From assembly GCA_023362775.1 (NCBI GenBank), contig JALMGJ010000002.1, positions 69,913,414 to 69,977,413 on the forward strand: a stretch of 64,000 nucleotides of DNA. Reading direction: 5' to 3'. Both the position numbers and the translations under genes were made by a program. The DNA comes from Charina bottae. Its lineage: Eukaryota > Chordata > Lepidosauria > Squamata > Charinaidae. Positions 31,950-43,309 of this stretch are shown here, in pieces (positions within the stretch are counted from its first letter, which is position 1; the number at the start of each line of letters is the position of its first letter). The notes beneath the pieces are model-generated. The model had not been told where the DNA came from, did not search any database, and worked only from the letters and a program-made list of their open reading frames with translations.

Positions 31950-32040
31950 TTTGCGTAAATTTATTTATTTATTTTATTTATTTATTTATTTATTTATTAT
32001 TTAGATTTATCCCCACCCATCTCTGCCATGGCAGACTCTA
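31950..32040 (-). mobile_element. L2-type tail with (TTTA)n
   Basis: An inverted (TAAA)n tail (TTTATTTATTTA...) is followed by TTATCCCCACCCATCTCTGCC, the inverted 3' end of an L2-type element. Confidence 0.5.
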
Positions 32041-34246
32041 AATCCCAAACAAATACCTTAAACTTGAAAAGGGATGCACGTTTCTTGAGGAGTAGAACTA
32101 TCTTAAGAGAGCTCACCCATTACAATATTATGTACACAGATTTTGGAGTGCTAATTAAAACTTTGAAACCATCACAAAAAAGAAAAAATCCTAGAGAGAC
32201 CAAAAGAGTCCCTGCATGCTGTGATTCATGACACTGTTATGAAACCTGCCAAGGAAGCTGGAATCCTGAGGAATGAGAGCTCAAACCTTCTCATTGTGAA
32301 AGCAGTCAAGTTTCCTTCAAGTAGGGCTACCAGATCTGGGCTGCCAAAGGCCAAATATCCACTCATCTGGATTTTTTAAAGCCTGGTAGTCCTACCTTCA
32401 AATAGAATACAAACAGGGACAGTCTCAACAAACCAACATCAAAGAATTGTATAGAAAAATGAATTCAGATTAGCTATTTTGATCAACATTCACTGAAGCA
32501 AGTTTGATCTGTATTGCAACCAAGGTTTAATAGTCTATTAATTACTCAAAAGTATACATCATTTATTTGATTAACCTTTTAGGATTAATCAATTGACTCC
32601 AATAAATCAAGCTGAGGATTCTGATACATCAATTATTTGTAATACAAATACTTTTTAATGAATGGATAGCAGGTATCATCTTCGACATTTTCCAAGACTT
32701 CCTGATAGGAGAGCTTGGATGTGTCTGCTTGATTAATCCCCAGTAGGCAGAGGTGACAAGGAGCCTCTTCTATGTGGATAAAACCATTTCTCTCTCATCA
32801 CATTAAATACATTTAAACAAATTAATGAAATACAATTTTACAAAACTCACCGTCACCTCTTAGAATCTTTTTTAATTATGAATTCTGCATGGCAACCGTT
32901 ACCAAGAGAATCGTCTCTGAAACTGATGTTCAAAGAATGTTACATCAAATCTTCAAACAGCCGAGAAAGGTTCAAGCTACAAACTTGAAACATCTGTTGC
33001 CTTCTATGCATTTTTCAGTGGGGAGATTAGAGAGGAAAGGGAAAAAGCAGACAAAACAACCTTGGTTCAGCTTTATTATTTAAATCAAGCAGCCGCCTGC
33101 ATTGGATGTTTTATGCTGAGAGAAAGCAGGCACGCTTACACAGGGTTCTGTACAGGTTTACAGACTGGAACCAGACTTCTGAGCAGCCAGAAATATTTTC
33201 CTCCTCTTTGATTTCATTTAACTGAGCCAGGATTTTCTAGCTTGACTGATGCCATCCCATTTCAACAAGGTGACTCGAATGGCATGCAAGCGTCTAATTC
33301 CAGAAATGTTGTTTGACCACAAACCATAATCCGTTCAGTGATAATTATTCATAAAACACTTTTGATGGAGCTGAGGAGGCAGTATTACAGTTAAGATTTT
33401 TTTAAAAAAAGAACCATGGCACTCTCCTGCAAAATAGTCCTTCTCCAGACCGAGGTTGCCAACTCTGTAAATGGCATAGTCCGTGCTGGCTCCCATCACT
33501 GATGTGAACAAGTGAGGTCCAGCATGACTTTATATTGGAGAGACTGAAGGCCCTGAAACAATAGATCTCTTCCCTTAATAAGAAACAAGCTACGTGTTAC
33601 ATTTCTCCTGAGACCGTGTTATTTCTGAGCACAGACTGGCAGTTGCACGCTTGGATATTTCCCTGCATTTCTATCTCTGGAAAACTTGCGTGTCACAGAG
33701 AAGAACTGTTGTTTTTAGACGAGCATTCAAATATTATATCTGTTTGTGCATTCATTCTATCTCCATTCCTTCTATTCACAAAAAAATCTATCATGGGAGA
33801 TAACCATCAGGTTAAAAGAAACAATTCTAAAACAGCACTAAAGTAGTGAGAGGGGGAAGCAAAAGCGTACCTCACGTATCCATTACAGTGGCTACTACCA
33901 TTCATTGATGTCCAGTAAAAAAAAGTAAAATAGTACACAACCTTCATTCCAAGATGTGATTTCCCACCTGGCATTCTGAAATGGCAGACCCACAGAAGGT
34001 CTACATGACATCTAGCTTGCTTTAGGAGCAGCCTTGACGTTTCTTAGATCACCCATGTTGTAACCATATAAAATAGTAGAGGCTCTGGAGGAAACTAGTA
34101 GTAACTCGGTCTAAAAGTACAGCCATGAGGAATCTTTTGGTGACTAGTGTTGCAGTGGATGCGATGATGATGCCAAAGGGATGAGTCTCGTTATATTTGT
34201 GGGTGGGGTTGTTTCTGAGGAGTGGATTTTAATTAACTATGTCAAG
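32041..34246. other. Intergenic; one short MITE at 32321
   Basis: Apart from the 75 bp inverted-repeat element at 32321-32395, no gene or repeat could be supported. Confidence 0.4.
32321..32395. mobile_element. Very short MITE-like inverted repeat
   Basis: It begins GTAGGGCTACCAG and ends CTGGTAGTCCTAC (12 of 13 match when inverted). It is flanked by CTTCAA on both sides (32315-32320 and 32396-32401). Total length 75 bp; non-coding. Confidence 0.6.
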
Positions 34247-34400
34247 CGTATGTCTATGAAGGTTCTCAGTCATCCAGGTGGAATTGTCTGTAGCTTGAAT
34301 CATGTCAACTGGATTTCTATTTTCTTAGTAGAAACGTTTCGCTCCTTATCCAAGGAGCTTCTTCAGTCTGAGCAAAGTTGGTAAGGGAATCCTAAATATG
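34247..34400 (-). mobile_element. Penelope-like terminal-repeat fragment with hammerhead-like motif
   Basis: On the minus strand CTGAAGA (34366-34360) is followed by an A, a 7 bp stem GCTCCTT/AAGGAGC (34358-34352 with 34347-34341), a GGAT loop, and GAAACG (34340-34335). This order of CUGANGA, stem II, GAAA and minimal stem III is the hammerhead ribozyme core of PLE terminal repeats. Neighbouring TGAAGGTTCTCAGTCATCCAGG and GTCAACTGGATTTC are words typical of such repeats. No coding part remains. Confidence 0.6.
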
Positions 34401-35890
34401 TTCCTAGGTAGCTGTGTGACCTTACACCTGGGGCTAAGTCATGGTTATATTGAGATGTAATTTTTAAGTCCTTTTATCATCTAAAGGAGGGTCGTTAAAA
34501 TCACCATGCTGCTGTTGAGCTTCTGAAATGGTCTTAATCTTCCTAGGCACAGAAGACAAAACGGGGAGGAAGATGGGGGAGAGTTTGTGCCTGAGGCCCC
34601 CACCTCTATTCAAGGAAGGATTTTCCAAGTTGGCATAAATGGATTCCTTGACCCCTCTCTCAAGCGTATTAACATTTCTATTACACTTTCCATGTGTTCT
34701 CCACCTTAAAATGACAGGAAACCGTCACCAAATTCAGGCATTCTCTCCACTGATACCAGTGCAGTGCAACTGACCTCATCTGAGAAATGGGGTTAGGGAC
34801 TGCCTGTGGTTGTCCATGGGGTATTATCTATTCCACAGCAAAATTGGCTCATAAAACATTTGAAATGGAGAATCCCATCCCTTTCATTTTGCTGTGAAGG
34901 AATCTGACCTTTTGCCATCACCACTCAGACTGGACCTGATGGAATTACATCTCCCCCATTTCTTTGTGCTAACCTCTCTTTTCCAGTGGCCTCACCTCTA
35001 AACATGGGAATAGATAAAACTGTCTGACACGTTAAGTTCATTTGTTGTACTTTAAAAACGTGAATTAGCAAACACTCCCAAGATAGAAAAATGACGGATA
35101 GAGAGACAGGGTAAAGGCTTCTAGGCCAATGATGATAAAATGTTACTGTTTGACAGCAGAGTTGAAATGGCAACTTATAATTACTATTATTTTATTTTGT
35201 ACTCTCAGTGCATTCAACAGGAAAAGCCAGAGCCAGCTCCTTTCCCTGAGGAAGGCATATTCAAAAAGTGAATAATAGAGAGAGACAAGGAGGGAGAGAG
35301 AAGTCAAATGTTTGGAGTTAACTTTGAGTCAATTACATTTTATTTAGCTTAGCTGCGGTGTAACAGAAGAAAGACGGGGCACGCAAAAGTTTCAAGGAAG
35401 GCTCGCCAGAGTTGATTTTAAGAAGAGGCTTCAAAGGGGAAGAGGGGCAACCCACATTGTGCCCTTCTCAGCTCCTCAGTGGTGTTTGGCTAACAAGGGA
35501 AGGTTACAAATATTTGAATCTGACAAGGCTTCTATGCTTTGGACACCTGCATGACAAACAGAAAGTCAACATCTGTAGCTTTTGCTGGCAGAAATGTGAT
35601 TATGGAAAAAGCTACAACTGCTGGATTTTTGCACCTCACACACCTTTCATAGGTAGAGGAACCTTGCCAGAAACAGGGCAATTATAAATAACGAAAGGCA
35701 ACTTTTGTTTCATGTATTTTTTACACACCATGATTTCCCTCCACTGCAGTGCTGTGACCCCCTGGGACACTATTCTAGGGTGATATGAAACACTGGTGAA
35801 TCTCACATCATCCAACTCCTCCACTCCCTCAGCCTCCTCAGACTGGAGTGCTTTAACTTCAGAGGATCGCTTTGCTCAACAGATCCCAGA
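34401..35890. other. No feature seen
   Basis: No supported feature. Short open frames on both strands have no recognisable similarity. Confidence 0.4.
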
Positions 35891-35900
35891 TGGCTTTTTA

Positions 35901-36235
35901 AAAAGGTAAAGGTTCCCCCCGCACACTTGTGCAGTCGTCTCCGACTCTAGGGGCCGGTGCTCATCTCCATTTGTTAGCCGAAGAGCCAGCGCTGTCCGAA
36001 GACGCTTCCACAGTCATGTGGCCGGCATGACACGCGCGGAACGCTGTTACCATCCCACCGAAGTGGTACCTATTCATCTACTTGCATTTGCATGCTTTCG
36101 AATTGCTAGGTTGGCAAGAGCTGGGGCGAGTGTGGGAGCTCACTCTGTCACACGGGGCTAGGGATTCGAACCTCGGAACTTGCGATCTTCCAATCCACAA
36201 GCCTGGCATCTTACCCGCTGAGCCACCACGCCCCT
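35901..36235 (-). mobile_element. Sauria-type SINE, full length
   Basis: It is flanked by the 10 bp duplication TGGCTTTTTA (35891-35900 and 36236-36245). On the minus strand it begins GGGGCGTGGTGGCTCAGCGG (A box), has the B box GAGGTTCGAATCCC, then the conserved body and the BovB-like end GAGTCGGAGACGACTGC...AACCTTTACC. The intact TSD and complete head make this the reference copy for the family here. Confidence 0.95.
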
Positions 36236-36245
36236 TGGCTTTTTA

Positions 36246-36605
36246 GCAGGTATCAATTATTTCCTGAATGTGGAAACACAATGCACCTTCTGCACCATAA
36301 AAGTACTTTGTGGGTAGCTAGGAGGTTCCCCCCACCCACCCATTTTCTCACCTTTTTTCCAAATCTCTCATCCATACCAGCTGGTTCCAAGATCATCACA
36401 AACTCTTCTGCTGAAAATATCGGGCACTGATTTGTACCCTTCTAATGTTCATTGACTCGTTGACTTACTGATTCTGCATATCAAGTGCACGAAAGTATGT
36501 GCATGTTCATATTTTTAATCCCAAAAGTCTGGCATGGGGTAGTAATCCAGCCATCTTTTGAAGCCCTCCAGATATTTTGAGATACAACAGCAAGAACAAA
36601 AATAT
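36246..36605. other. No feature seen
   Basis: No supported feature. Confidence 0.4.
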
Positions 36606-36606
36606 C

Positions 36607-36860
36607 TGACAATGCATTTATGCAATGCAGAGATAAACTATAGAATTGGCTGCCCTCTGATGTGCTGATGGCCACCGTTTCAGAAGGTATTAAAAGGAGA
36701 CTAGACAGGTTCATGGAGGAGATCTCTCTCAATGGCATTGGCATTCACAAGATGACTCATCCCAATGGGATATACTGCTTCTACTACATCAAAATAACAT
36801 ATGAGCCTTAGAAGTCCTTAAAAGCAGCTCTATGTGCCAATAGTTATCTTAGAATAACAA
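36607..36860 (+). mobile_element. CR1 LINE C-terminal and 3' fragment
   Basis: The plus strand reads NWLPSDVLMATVSEGIKRRL and DRFMEEISLNGI, which resembles the end of CR1 ORF2 (WNSLP...FKRRLD...) in a diverged form. It is followed by an AT-rich UTR. Confidence 0.55.
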
Positions 36861-37389
36861 AACCCTCTCTCCTGCTAAAACAGGTTCTCTTGTTCATTCT
36901 TTATTATTTTGTCAAAGCACTTTCAAATATTGTTTGTTATAGGTCTGAAGATTCATTTTGCTTTACAGACCTCATAGGCTAAATTCTCTCCGAAGCAAAT
37001 GATGTGCTAATTGAACCATGCTGCTAGTGAAGAGGGAAATTCTTGCACTGGTTTCTATCTGCCTTCATTTCTGAATGCTGACATGATGTCACACAAACTC
37101 ATGTTAATGAAACCCAGTCAGATTTAAGGTATGTGGAGTTTGTGAGTGACAAGGATAAAATCAGCTGTGGCAGAGATAGGAATGCATCAGTAGGAACGGA
37201 GAATTCATTCCCCTGCTGCTACTCAATTCTAGGGCTATTTTACTCCTGCCTGCCTTGTTTTAAGAACAGGTATTGGAAATGGAGGACACACACACATATA
37301 CACACATACATGGAACTGGTCAATTAGCAGCGAATTTGGCAAAGCTGCTTGAGGAAACCGTACAAAAACTGAAAAATGCCTTCAAGCAT

Positions 37390-37500
37390 GGCCTTTGACA
37401 ATTTATTTATTTATTTATTTATTTATTTATTTGACTTTTATCACCGCGCCATCTCCCCCACAGGGGACTCTGAGCGGTTTATCTCTACCTAATTTAAATC
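37390..37500 (-). mobile_element. L2-type 3' tail with (TTTA)n
   Basis: An inverted TAAA tail (37399-37432) runs into CCATCTCCCCCACAGGGGACTCTGAGCGG, the same inverted 3' UTR as at 2050-2090 and 44460-44500. Confidence 0.8.
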
Positions 37501-38049
37501 AGCATAAGCAGAGTGCAATAAATGGATTCCAAATGAAAGAAAGCCACTTAAGGACAATCTAGGGCTTGAGTGGAGAGTGATAGATCCAGTCACCATTTCT
37601 TGAAGGAGAGGGGAGCCTAGTTGCCTGGATGTCACATGGGCACAGCATTCTTTCATAGCAGGAGGGCTCCAACCTTGGATATTACTGCATTCCCTAAGTC
37701 CTGCAGACCTGCAACTAAGGGAGAAAATACGTATATATATATTTCCCTCCCAATCAATATGGCTTTCCTCACATTGTGAGCATGGAGCAGATTTATTTAT
37801 CGCAATTTTGGGGCTTCTGTAGGTTCTATGCTGGTTTGAGGGCAACTTTGTGGGGAGACAAAGGGCCAACCTGTTTCCTTGTGGCCCTTACCTGACATCA
37901 CAAAGTGCTGGACTGAAGCTGGCCAGGAAACAGATGGAGTTATTGGATTTCCCTCTTCAAGGCGGAAGCTCCCTCTCCAACTTCAGAAGAGGAGAAGCCA
38001 ATGGATCTCAGAAACCTCTGAATTCCCTGCATAAGGTAGATCCATCATG

Positions 38050-38238
38050 GCTGTTGTGGGTCTTCCGGACTGTGTGGCCGTGTTCTGGAAGTTGTGGTTC
38101 CTAACGTTTCGCCAGCATCTGTGCTGGCCACAGATGCTGGCGAAACATTAGGAACCACAACTTCCAGAACACGGCCACACAGCCCGGAAGACCCACAACA
38201 GCCATTGAACTCCGGCCGTGAAAGCCTTCGACAATACA
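38050..38238. mobile_element. Penelope-type inverted-repeat element with 13 bp TSD
   Basis: TAGATCCATCATG occurs at 38037-38049 and 38239-38251. Between them two arms of about 75 bp (starting GGCTGTTGTGGGTCTTCCGG and mirrored by CCGGAAGACCCACAACAGCC) meet near 38126, followed by a 3' extension, TGAACTCCGGCCGTGAAAGC...CAATACA. The CTGGCGAAAC words and the CGTGAAAGCC end are those of squamate Penelope terminal repeats. There is no coding sequence. Confidence 0.82.
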
Positions 38239-38251
38239 TAGATCCATCATG

Positions 38252-38840
38252 TTTGCCCTCCCTATCATAACTTTTCACAGTTCTATTTTAAAACAGTTAC
38301 ACATTCCCTATTTTGTGGAACCAATAATTTAAAATGCAGGTGATACGTTCTACCATTACCAGTGGTTGTCCTGTAGCCAGAATCCTAAGGGTTTGCTTGA
38401 AAATAATATTTACTGTATTTTTATTTACAATATTTTATGCTGTTTGTAAGCCATTTGGGGAGGATGGTTATCCTGAAAGGCAGGATATAACTAATTGTAA
38501 TTAATAAAACTTCAAGGCCAATAATACTTTGCCACTTAAACCATTTTCTGCTTATTACAGAATAAATAAATTACTCAGTCCTGAAAATAAAATAAAAATA
38601 TGAATGTGAAAGTATGTAACAATATAAACTCTATCAGGACTGCCATTTTTTTCATTCAAGAATCAGCAAGGAATGAAAAGCAAGTGATTTTGCTGTTAAT
38701 TGTTCTCCATAATACTCTTTTTGCTTTAACATTCTCAATTATAATGAAACATTGAGGCATACATAAATGATCTGTGCCCAAGGGGTGTGAATTTAAAAAA
38801 AATCAATATAGACCCAGGTTTGGAAAAGATCTAAAGTTAT
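38252..38840. other. Mostly featureless; possible L2 tail near 38400-38520
   Basis: At 38400-38520 ATTTTATGCTGTTTGTAAGCC...AAAGGCAGGATATAACTAATTG...AATAAAAC resembles a degraded L2-type tail. Nothing else was recognised. Confidence 0.4.
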
Positions 38841-38844
38841 AGCA

Positions 38845-39062
38845 GATGGCAGCACGAGGGTCACCTTGGCAGATCCCTAAAGTGGGACCTGGTCAGTATT
38901 TTGATAGAAGACCATCAAGAAATCCCAGAGCTGTAGACTAGGCTGAGAAATCCCCCCCAGAAAATTCCTGGAAGAGGATCGTGACCAACCATTTCTCCAT
39001 TACTGTCAAGAAAACTACATGGATCTATCCTTGTAATCACCAGGAATCAAGTTCAGTTTGAG
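38845..39062 (+). mobile_element. 5S rRNA-derived SINE
   Basis: The head GGGTCACCTTGGCAGATCCC...GTGGGACCTGGTCAGTATTTTGATAGAAGACC follows 5S rRNA internal-promoter order. It continues AGAAATCCCAGAGCTGTAGACTAGG and a tail with TCTCCATTACTGTCAAGAAAACTACATGG...ACCAGGAATCAAGTTCAG. Confidence 0.7.
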
Positions 39063-39069
39063 TAACAGC

Positions 39070-39150
39070 AGATGGCATTACCTAGCCAACTTGGTTGATC
39101 TTGAAAAAAGAAAATTGGGTTAGACCTACTTAGTACTGACCATGGTTTGT
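39070..39150 (+). mobile_element. 5S rRNA-derived SINE head, truncated
   Basis: GCATTACCTAGCCAACTTGGTTGATCTTG...GGTTAGACCTACTTAGTACTGACC parallels the 5S A box to C box. It stops after the TAGTACT word. Confidence 0.55.
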
Positions 39151-39284
39151 TGAAGTCATGAAGGCTTAGTTTACAAATCATGCTAGGCTATAAAATATAA
39201 CCTTCAAACTTAGTGGCTGGATTTGCACATTGCACAACATGAAACTCAAATCATACAGTGTCTAATGTAGTGACAAACAAGGCC

Positions 39285-39455
39285 ACCGTCTTTAATGAGG
39301 TTTATTCCTTATCAACCCAATCTTCACTGAGCTCAGAAAGCTAGGCAGGGTTAGACCTGGATAGTACTTGGATGGGTAACCACCAGGAAATCTTATGACG
39401 GTAAACTGAAAAGTCAAAAAACATCCTGGAAGACAACAGTGGCAGACTACTTTTT
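39285..39455 (+). mobile_element. 5S rRNA-derived SINE
   Basis: The best 5S match in the window: CAGAAAGCTAGGCAGGGTTAGACCTGGATAGTACTTGGATGGGTAACCACC, which follows 5S rRNA almost base by base from its internal control region onward. The body is then GGAAGACAACAGTGGCAGACTAC. Confidence 0.82.
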
Positions 39456-39580
39456 TAATAATATTTTAATTTTAATAATGGTTTATATTTTTATAATGAT
39501 TGTTTTTATAATGACTGTATGTACAGTATGTGTATGTGTGTATGCGTGTATGTATGTATGTATGTATGTATGTATGTATG

Positions 39581-39632
<52 letters not shown>

Positions 39633-39720
39633 TGTTGTATGCCACTCAGAATCACTTCTGGTGAGATGGGCAGCTATATAAATTTGATAAATAAATAAAC
39701 AAACAAACAAACTTCAGTAA
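39456..39720 (+). mobile_element. L2-type tail with long TATG/TA microsatellite
   Basis: TTTATAATGATTG is followed by a (TGTA)n-(TA)n tract at about 39530-39630, then TGCCACTCAGAATCACTTCTGGTGAGATGGGCAGCTATATAAATTTGATAAATAAATAAAC. This is the L2-type 3' end with a microsatellite expanded inside it. Confidence 0.75.
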
Positions 39721-39989
39721 CACTGCCAGGAAAGCAACATAGGCAGGTTTGTGTAATCATTTGCAGTCAACCTGAAGAAGAGTTTAAACCAAAAAATGGC
39801 CCATTGCATATTCAAGCCCACAAAAATGTTTCTCCATTTTTTACATAGCTCTGAAACTGGTGTTCCAGAATGTAAGAATGAAAATTCCCACTGAATCCTA
39901 TGAAAAGCCTATCTACTCCAGAATCTTCTATTTTCAACCGTAAGCCACCAGATGCCTCTATAAACCTATAAGGAAGACATTCTATGTTA

Positions 39990-40350
39990 GATTGAATGTG
40001 ATGTATCATCTGTGATCAGGAAGGTTCCAGAGTCGTCATGACTAAAATTTACATGATGAATTTGTCTCATCTTCTTTTCAAACTGTCCAAGTTGGCGGCC
40101 ATCATTATATCTTCTGGCAGCTATTTCCAGAGTGTAACTACAGTATGCTCTGTATTTCCATTTTTCGTTCCTGTATCTTCTGCCAATCAGTTTAGGTTGA
40201 TGTTCCCGAGTTCTCAACTTCAAGAAATGGGGAAAAAAACACTTTCTCCATCCATATCTCCATGCCCTGCATAAGTTTATCTCTCTCTCTCATCATGTGT
40301 GTCTCGCCCTTTATCCTTGCTATGCTCTGTGTGGAACAAAGACAGTCAAG
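39990..40350 (-). mobile_element. CR1 LINE 3' region fragment
   Basis: On the plus strand CCAAGTTGGCGGCCATCATTATATC, CAGTTTAGGTTGATGTTCCCGAG and CTCCATGCCCTGCATAAG are inverted CR1 ORF2/3' words. They are parallel to, but a different segment spread from, the copy at 20.2 kb. Confidence 0.7.
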
Positions 40351-41770
40351 GCCTGTCCTAGTTTCTTTTTCCCCCAGCAGTAAATGTTTTTGGCCATAGA
40401 CACTGCTTTTTGAATCTGTGTCTAAAAACATCTGGTAGATTTAGCAGAACATAAATTGTATCATTTAATTTAAGGTGGAGGTTTTGAGGAACAGGAGGTA
40501 CTTGGTGGTATGTCACATAAGGAATGAGCAAAGACATTTTTTTTCTCTTGGACTTCTTAACAGAGCAACAGAATCTGACTCCTGATCTACTCTTTTACTT
40601 TGTTTTAGCACAAATCTTTTAATCTGATAAGATGGGAAGGCCTATTCTCCTACTTATGTATGATACTGCATAAAGTACTTATGTATGATCTCATCTTTAA
40701 CCATGTCAGGGATTGCCTTAAAACTAATTAATCCAGAATAAAAGAGTTTTATTTCAGGTCTAAAATACTGATGAGAATTTTGCCCAGAATCCTTCTTATA
40801 AACTAAGTTTACAAGTGTTAAAATACCTATGGTAAATTACATTATTAAATTAATGAGACTCTACAATTACATGCTAAATGTATCATTAAGGACTTACATG
40901 CATTGAACAAAAGAATAGATTTAATAAGGCAAAAATAATTGATCTGAAATAGATAAAATAGATCTAAATATGAAAATATTTAAATGTTTTAAAAAACCAA
41001 GAGAACAAAAATGGGTTTGGTGCCAAAAGTGGTGTGTGGGCGTCAGGCTGGCAGGGGAGGGGGAGGGGGAGGGAATAGCGCTGAGAAAGACTTTTGTTTC
41101 CACCTTAAGAACCTTATACTTGGTTGGTTCATAGCATAATAAAAGAGAAAATGTGGCTGAGCTCTTCTCCATTTTTCAAAAATGAGTAAATGTCTTCTTT
41201 ACAACATGGAGGAATAGCAGTTCAAACCAAGTTGAAACTCAAAAAACTTCCCCAGTAAAAAACAATGCCTATCTCTTAAAATAATTCAAAAGTCCATCAA
41301 GGAAGAGGTTCCTCGGACTCCATTCTACTAAGGATTAAATCCATTTCCATCTGACATGAGGGTTACCTGCAGATTTTGCTAGACTGTATATGCCGTAAGT
41401 ACTGTAAAGGGCCCTTATTTCCTACAGGGGCCTTCCCTGGGATTTCAGAAGATAATAAGCTTCTGTAGTTATGGTGAGCTGATATTGTAATAGAACCTGG
41501 AATTCATAACTACAGGGCAGGGATGGGAAAATATTAATTATAGTCATTTCAAACCAATTTAAAGGACTTGCCTGAAGAAGTCTCCTGTGCTCATTTGTAT
41601 ACCTAACTGAGCTTCTTCCAGATTATCAAGTATCTCCTTGCAGACTGAGACAAGGGCATTACAGAACATTAGTAGACCACACCATTTCCATGCAAAAGAT
41701 CCCAGTTCAATAAGTTACAATTTATGATCAGGAAATAAACTGGTCTGAAATATTGCAGACAGTGCTCAAC
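40351..41770. other. No feature seen
   Basis: No supported feature; a short (GGGGGA)n run lies at about 41055-41075. Confidence 0.4.
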
Positions 41771-41774
41771 TTGC

Positions 41775-41912
41775 TTAGTCTTCCCCAGTCTGGTGCCTTT
41801 CAGCTATGTTGGGCTACATATGCAAGACCGTCAGAGTCTGCATGCTGACTGGGTATGTTGAAATACGTAGCCCAACACTTCTAGAGGGCACCAGATTGGA
41901 GAAAACTCAGCT
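41775..41912. mobile_element. Palindromic hAT-like MITE
   Basis: The left arm CCCCAGTCTGGTGCC...TGTTGGGCTAC is mirrored by GTAGCCCAACA...GGCACCAGATTGG. No clear 8 bp duplication could be set. Confidence 0.65.
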
Positions 41913-42955
41913 AAATAAACCAGTGGGTTCACTTGATACATGATATTTTCCTAGATTTTTTTCTCTGTCTTCAGAGCTGCAAGGCTATATTGAAATATTT
42001 TTGATGTAGAACTAAGAAATTGTAACACAGATAAATTAAGTTATTTTTCTTTAGGGATGCTGATCAAAAGTAGCTTATTGTTTGGTTTTACTTTATGATT
42101 GCATTCATTCTTTGTGGCTCTTACAATTCACAGTATAGAAGAAACCATGCATATCCATACTATCTAAAGTGCACTACTGCATAGGATTCTAGCCATAGCT
42201 GCTAGCATGCTTACTTTCCCATCAACACCTGAGTACCAGACTATATATCTCCTATATATATAACTGGCGAGAGAGAGAGAGAGAGAAATAAGGGTCAGGG
42301 ATCCTGGCAACCAGAGGCCCATTGATTACTGGCAGGGTGGGTGCATTTCCATGTGATTTGCTAAAAGGAGGGACAGTCAGAGAAAGTCCACTTTTGTAGG
42401 ACATTATTTTGCAAATAAATTTGGCTTCTGATAAACTGGGTTTGACATCTATCACACAGATTTTTGCTGGCATAATTTAGCATTGACTGTAGGGCCTCTT
42501 TGGAATTTCACCCCGCCCACCCGTCCCTTTGCTAACAATGAACTAATGGATCTCTGGCTTCATCTCAGCATCGCCAAAGAGCACGCAGGAGTCCCAGAAG
42601 AGGCAGATTTGTTAAAGCTTCAGGCATGAAATTCCATTTGTAGTGACCTAGAAGTCAGAGGCCTTTCTTCAGCACCTGGATCTATTACACAGTATGTCCA
42701 AAAGGGCCTTTAGCACTGGCCTTGTTTTTGTATTTCCACACTTCACATTTCCACAGAGTATAACAAATATTGGAGCTCAGCAGCCAGCTATTGGGGAGCT
42801 CTATTTGTTGTCAAGAGCCTGGATCAGGAGACAGGCAGAGAGAAACATTGAGGAGAACTAGGCTTCCCATATATCCTGGTTTAACTGGGTTTGTCATGGT
42901 TTTGGGATGAAGTACAGGCCAGGCTGGCTTAGAAAAAATTCCCAGGAAGTAAAGC
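41913..42955. other. No feature seen
   Basis: Only a (GA)n run at about 42266-42288 was noted. Confidence 0.4.
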
Positions 42956-42959
42956 AGTA

Positions 42960-43307
42960 TAGGTAGTCCTTGCTTAACAACCACAATTGGGACTGGAATT
43001 TCAGTCGCTAAGCAATGCCATCATTAAGTGAATCCAACCCGATTTTATGACCATTTTTGCAGTGGTCATTAAGCGAATCATGTGGCTATTAAGCGAATCA
43101 CATGGTTCCCCATTTATTTTGCTTGCCAGAAGCCAGCTGAGAAGGTCAAATGCAAACCAGTTGCCAAGTGCCCGAATTGTGACCGCGTGACCACGGGGAT
43201 GCTGCGACGGTTGTAAACGCGAGGACCAGTCGTAAGTCGTTTTTTTTCAGTGCCGTCATAAGTCCAAACTGTCGCTAAACAAATGACTGTTAAGCGAGGA
43301 CTACCTG
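42960..43307. mobile_element. Tigger-like MITE (TA target site)
   Basis: The left end is TAGGTAGTCCTTGCTTAACAACC and the right end GTTAAGCGAGGACTACCTG, flanked by TA on both sides (42958-42959 and 43308-43309). The interior is full of TTAAGCGAATCA/CATTAAGTGAATCC words in alternating orientation. It is non-coding and of the same family as 5244-5470, but less decayed. Confidence 0.85.
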
Positions 43308-43309
43308 TA

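Noticed and set aside
38100..38160. Intact hammerhead ribozyme at the centre of the Penelope-type hairpin
   Set aside because: The GAAAC side is present but CTGAAGA and its stem partner have been replaced by the palindrome, so no complete core exists.
38037..38251. hAT MITE
   Set aside because: The target duplication is 13 bp rather than 8, and the ends match Penelope-type repeats, not CAG-type hAT ends.
39300..39420. Functional 5S rRNA gene
   Set aside because: The 5' part is diverged, there is no T-run terminator at the right place, and a SINE body follows.
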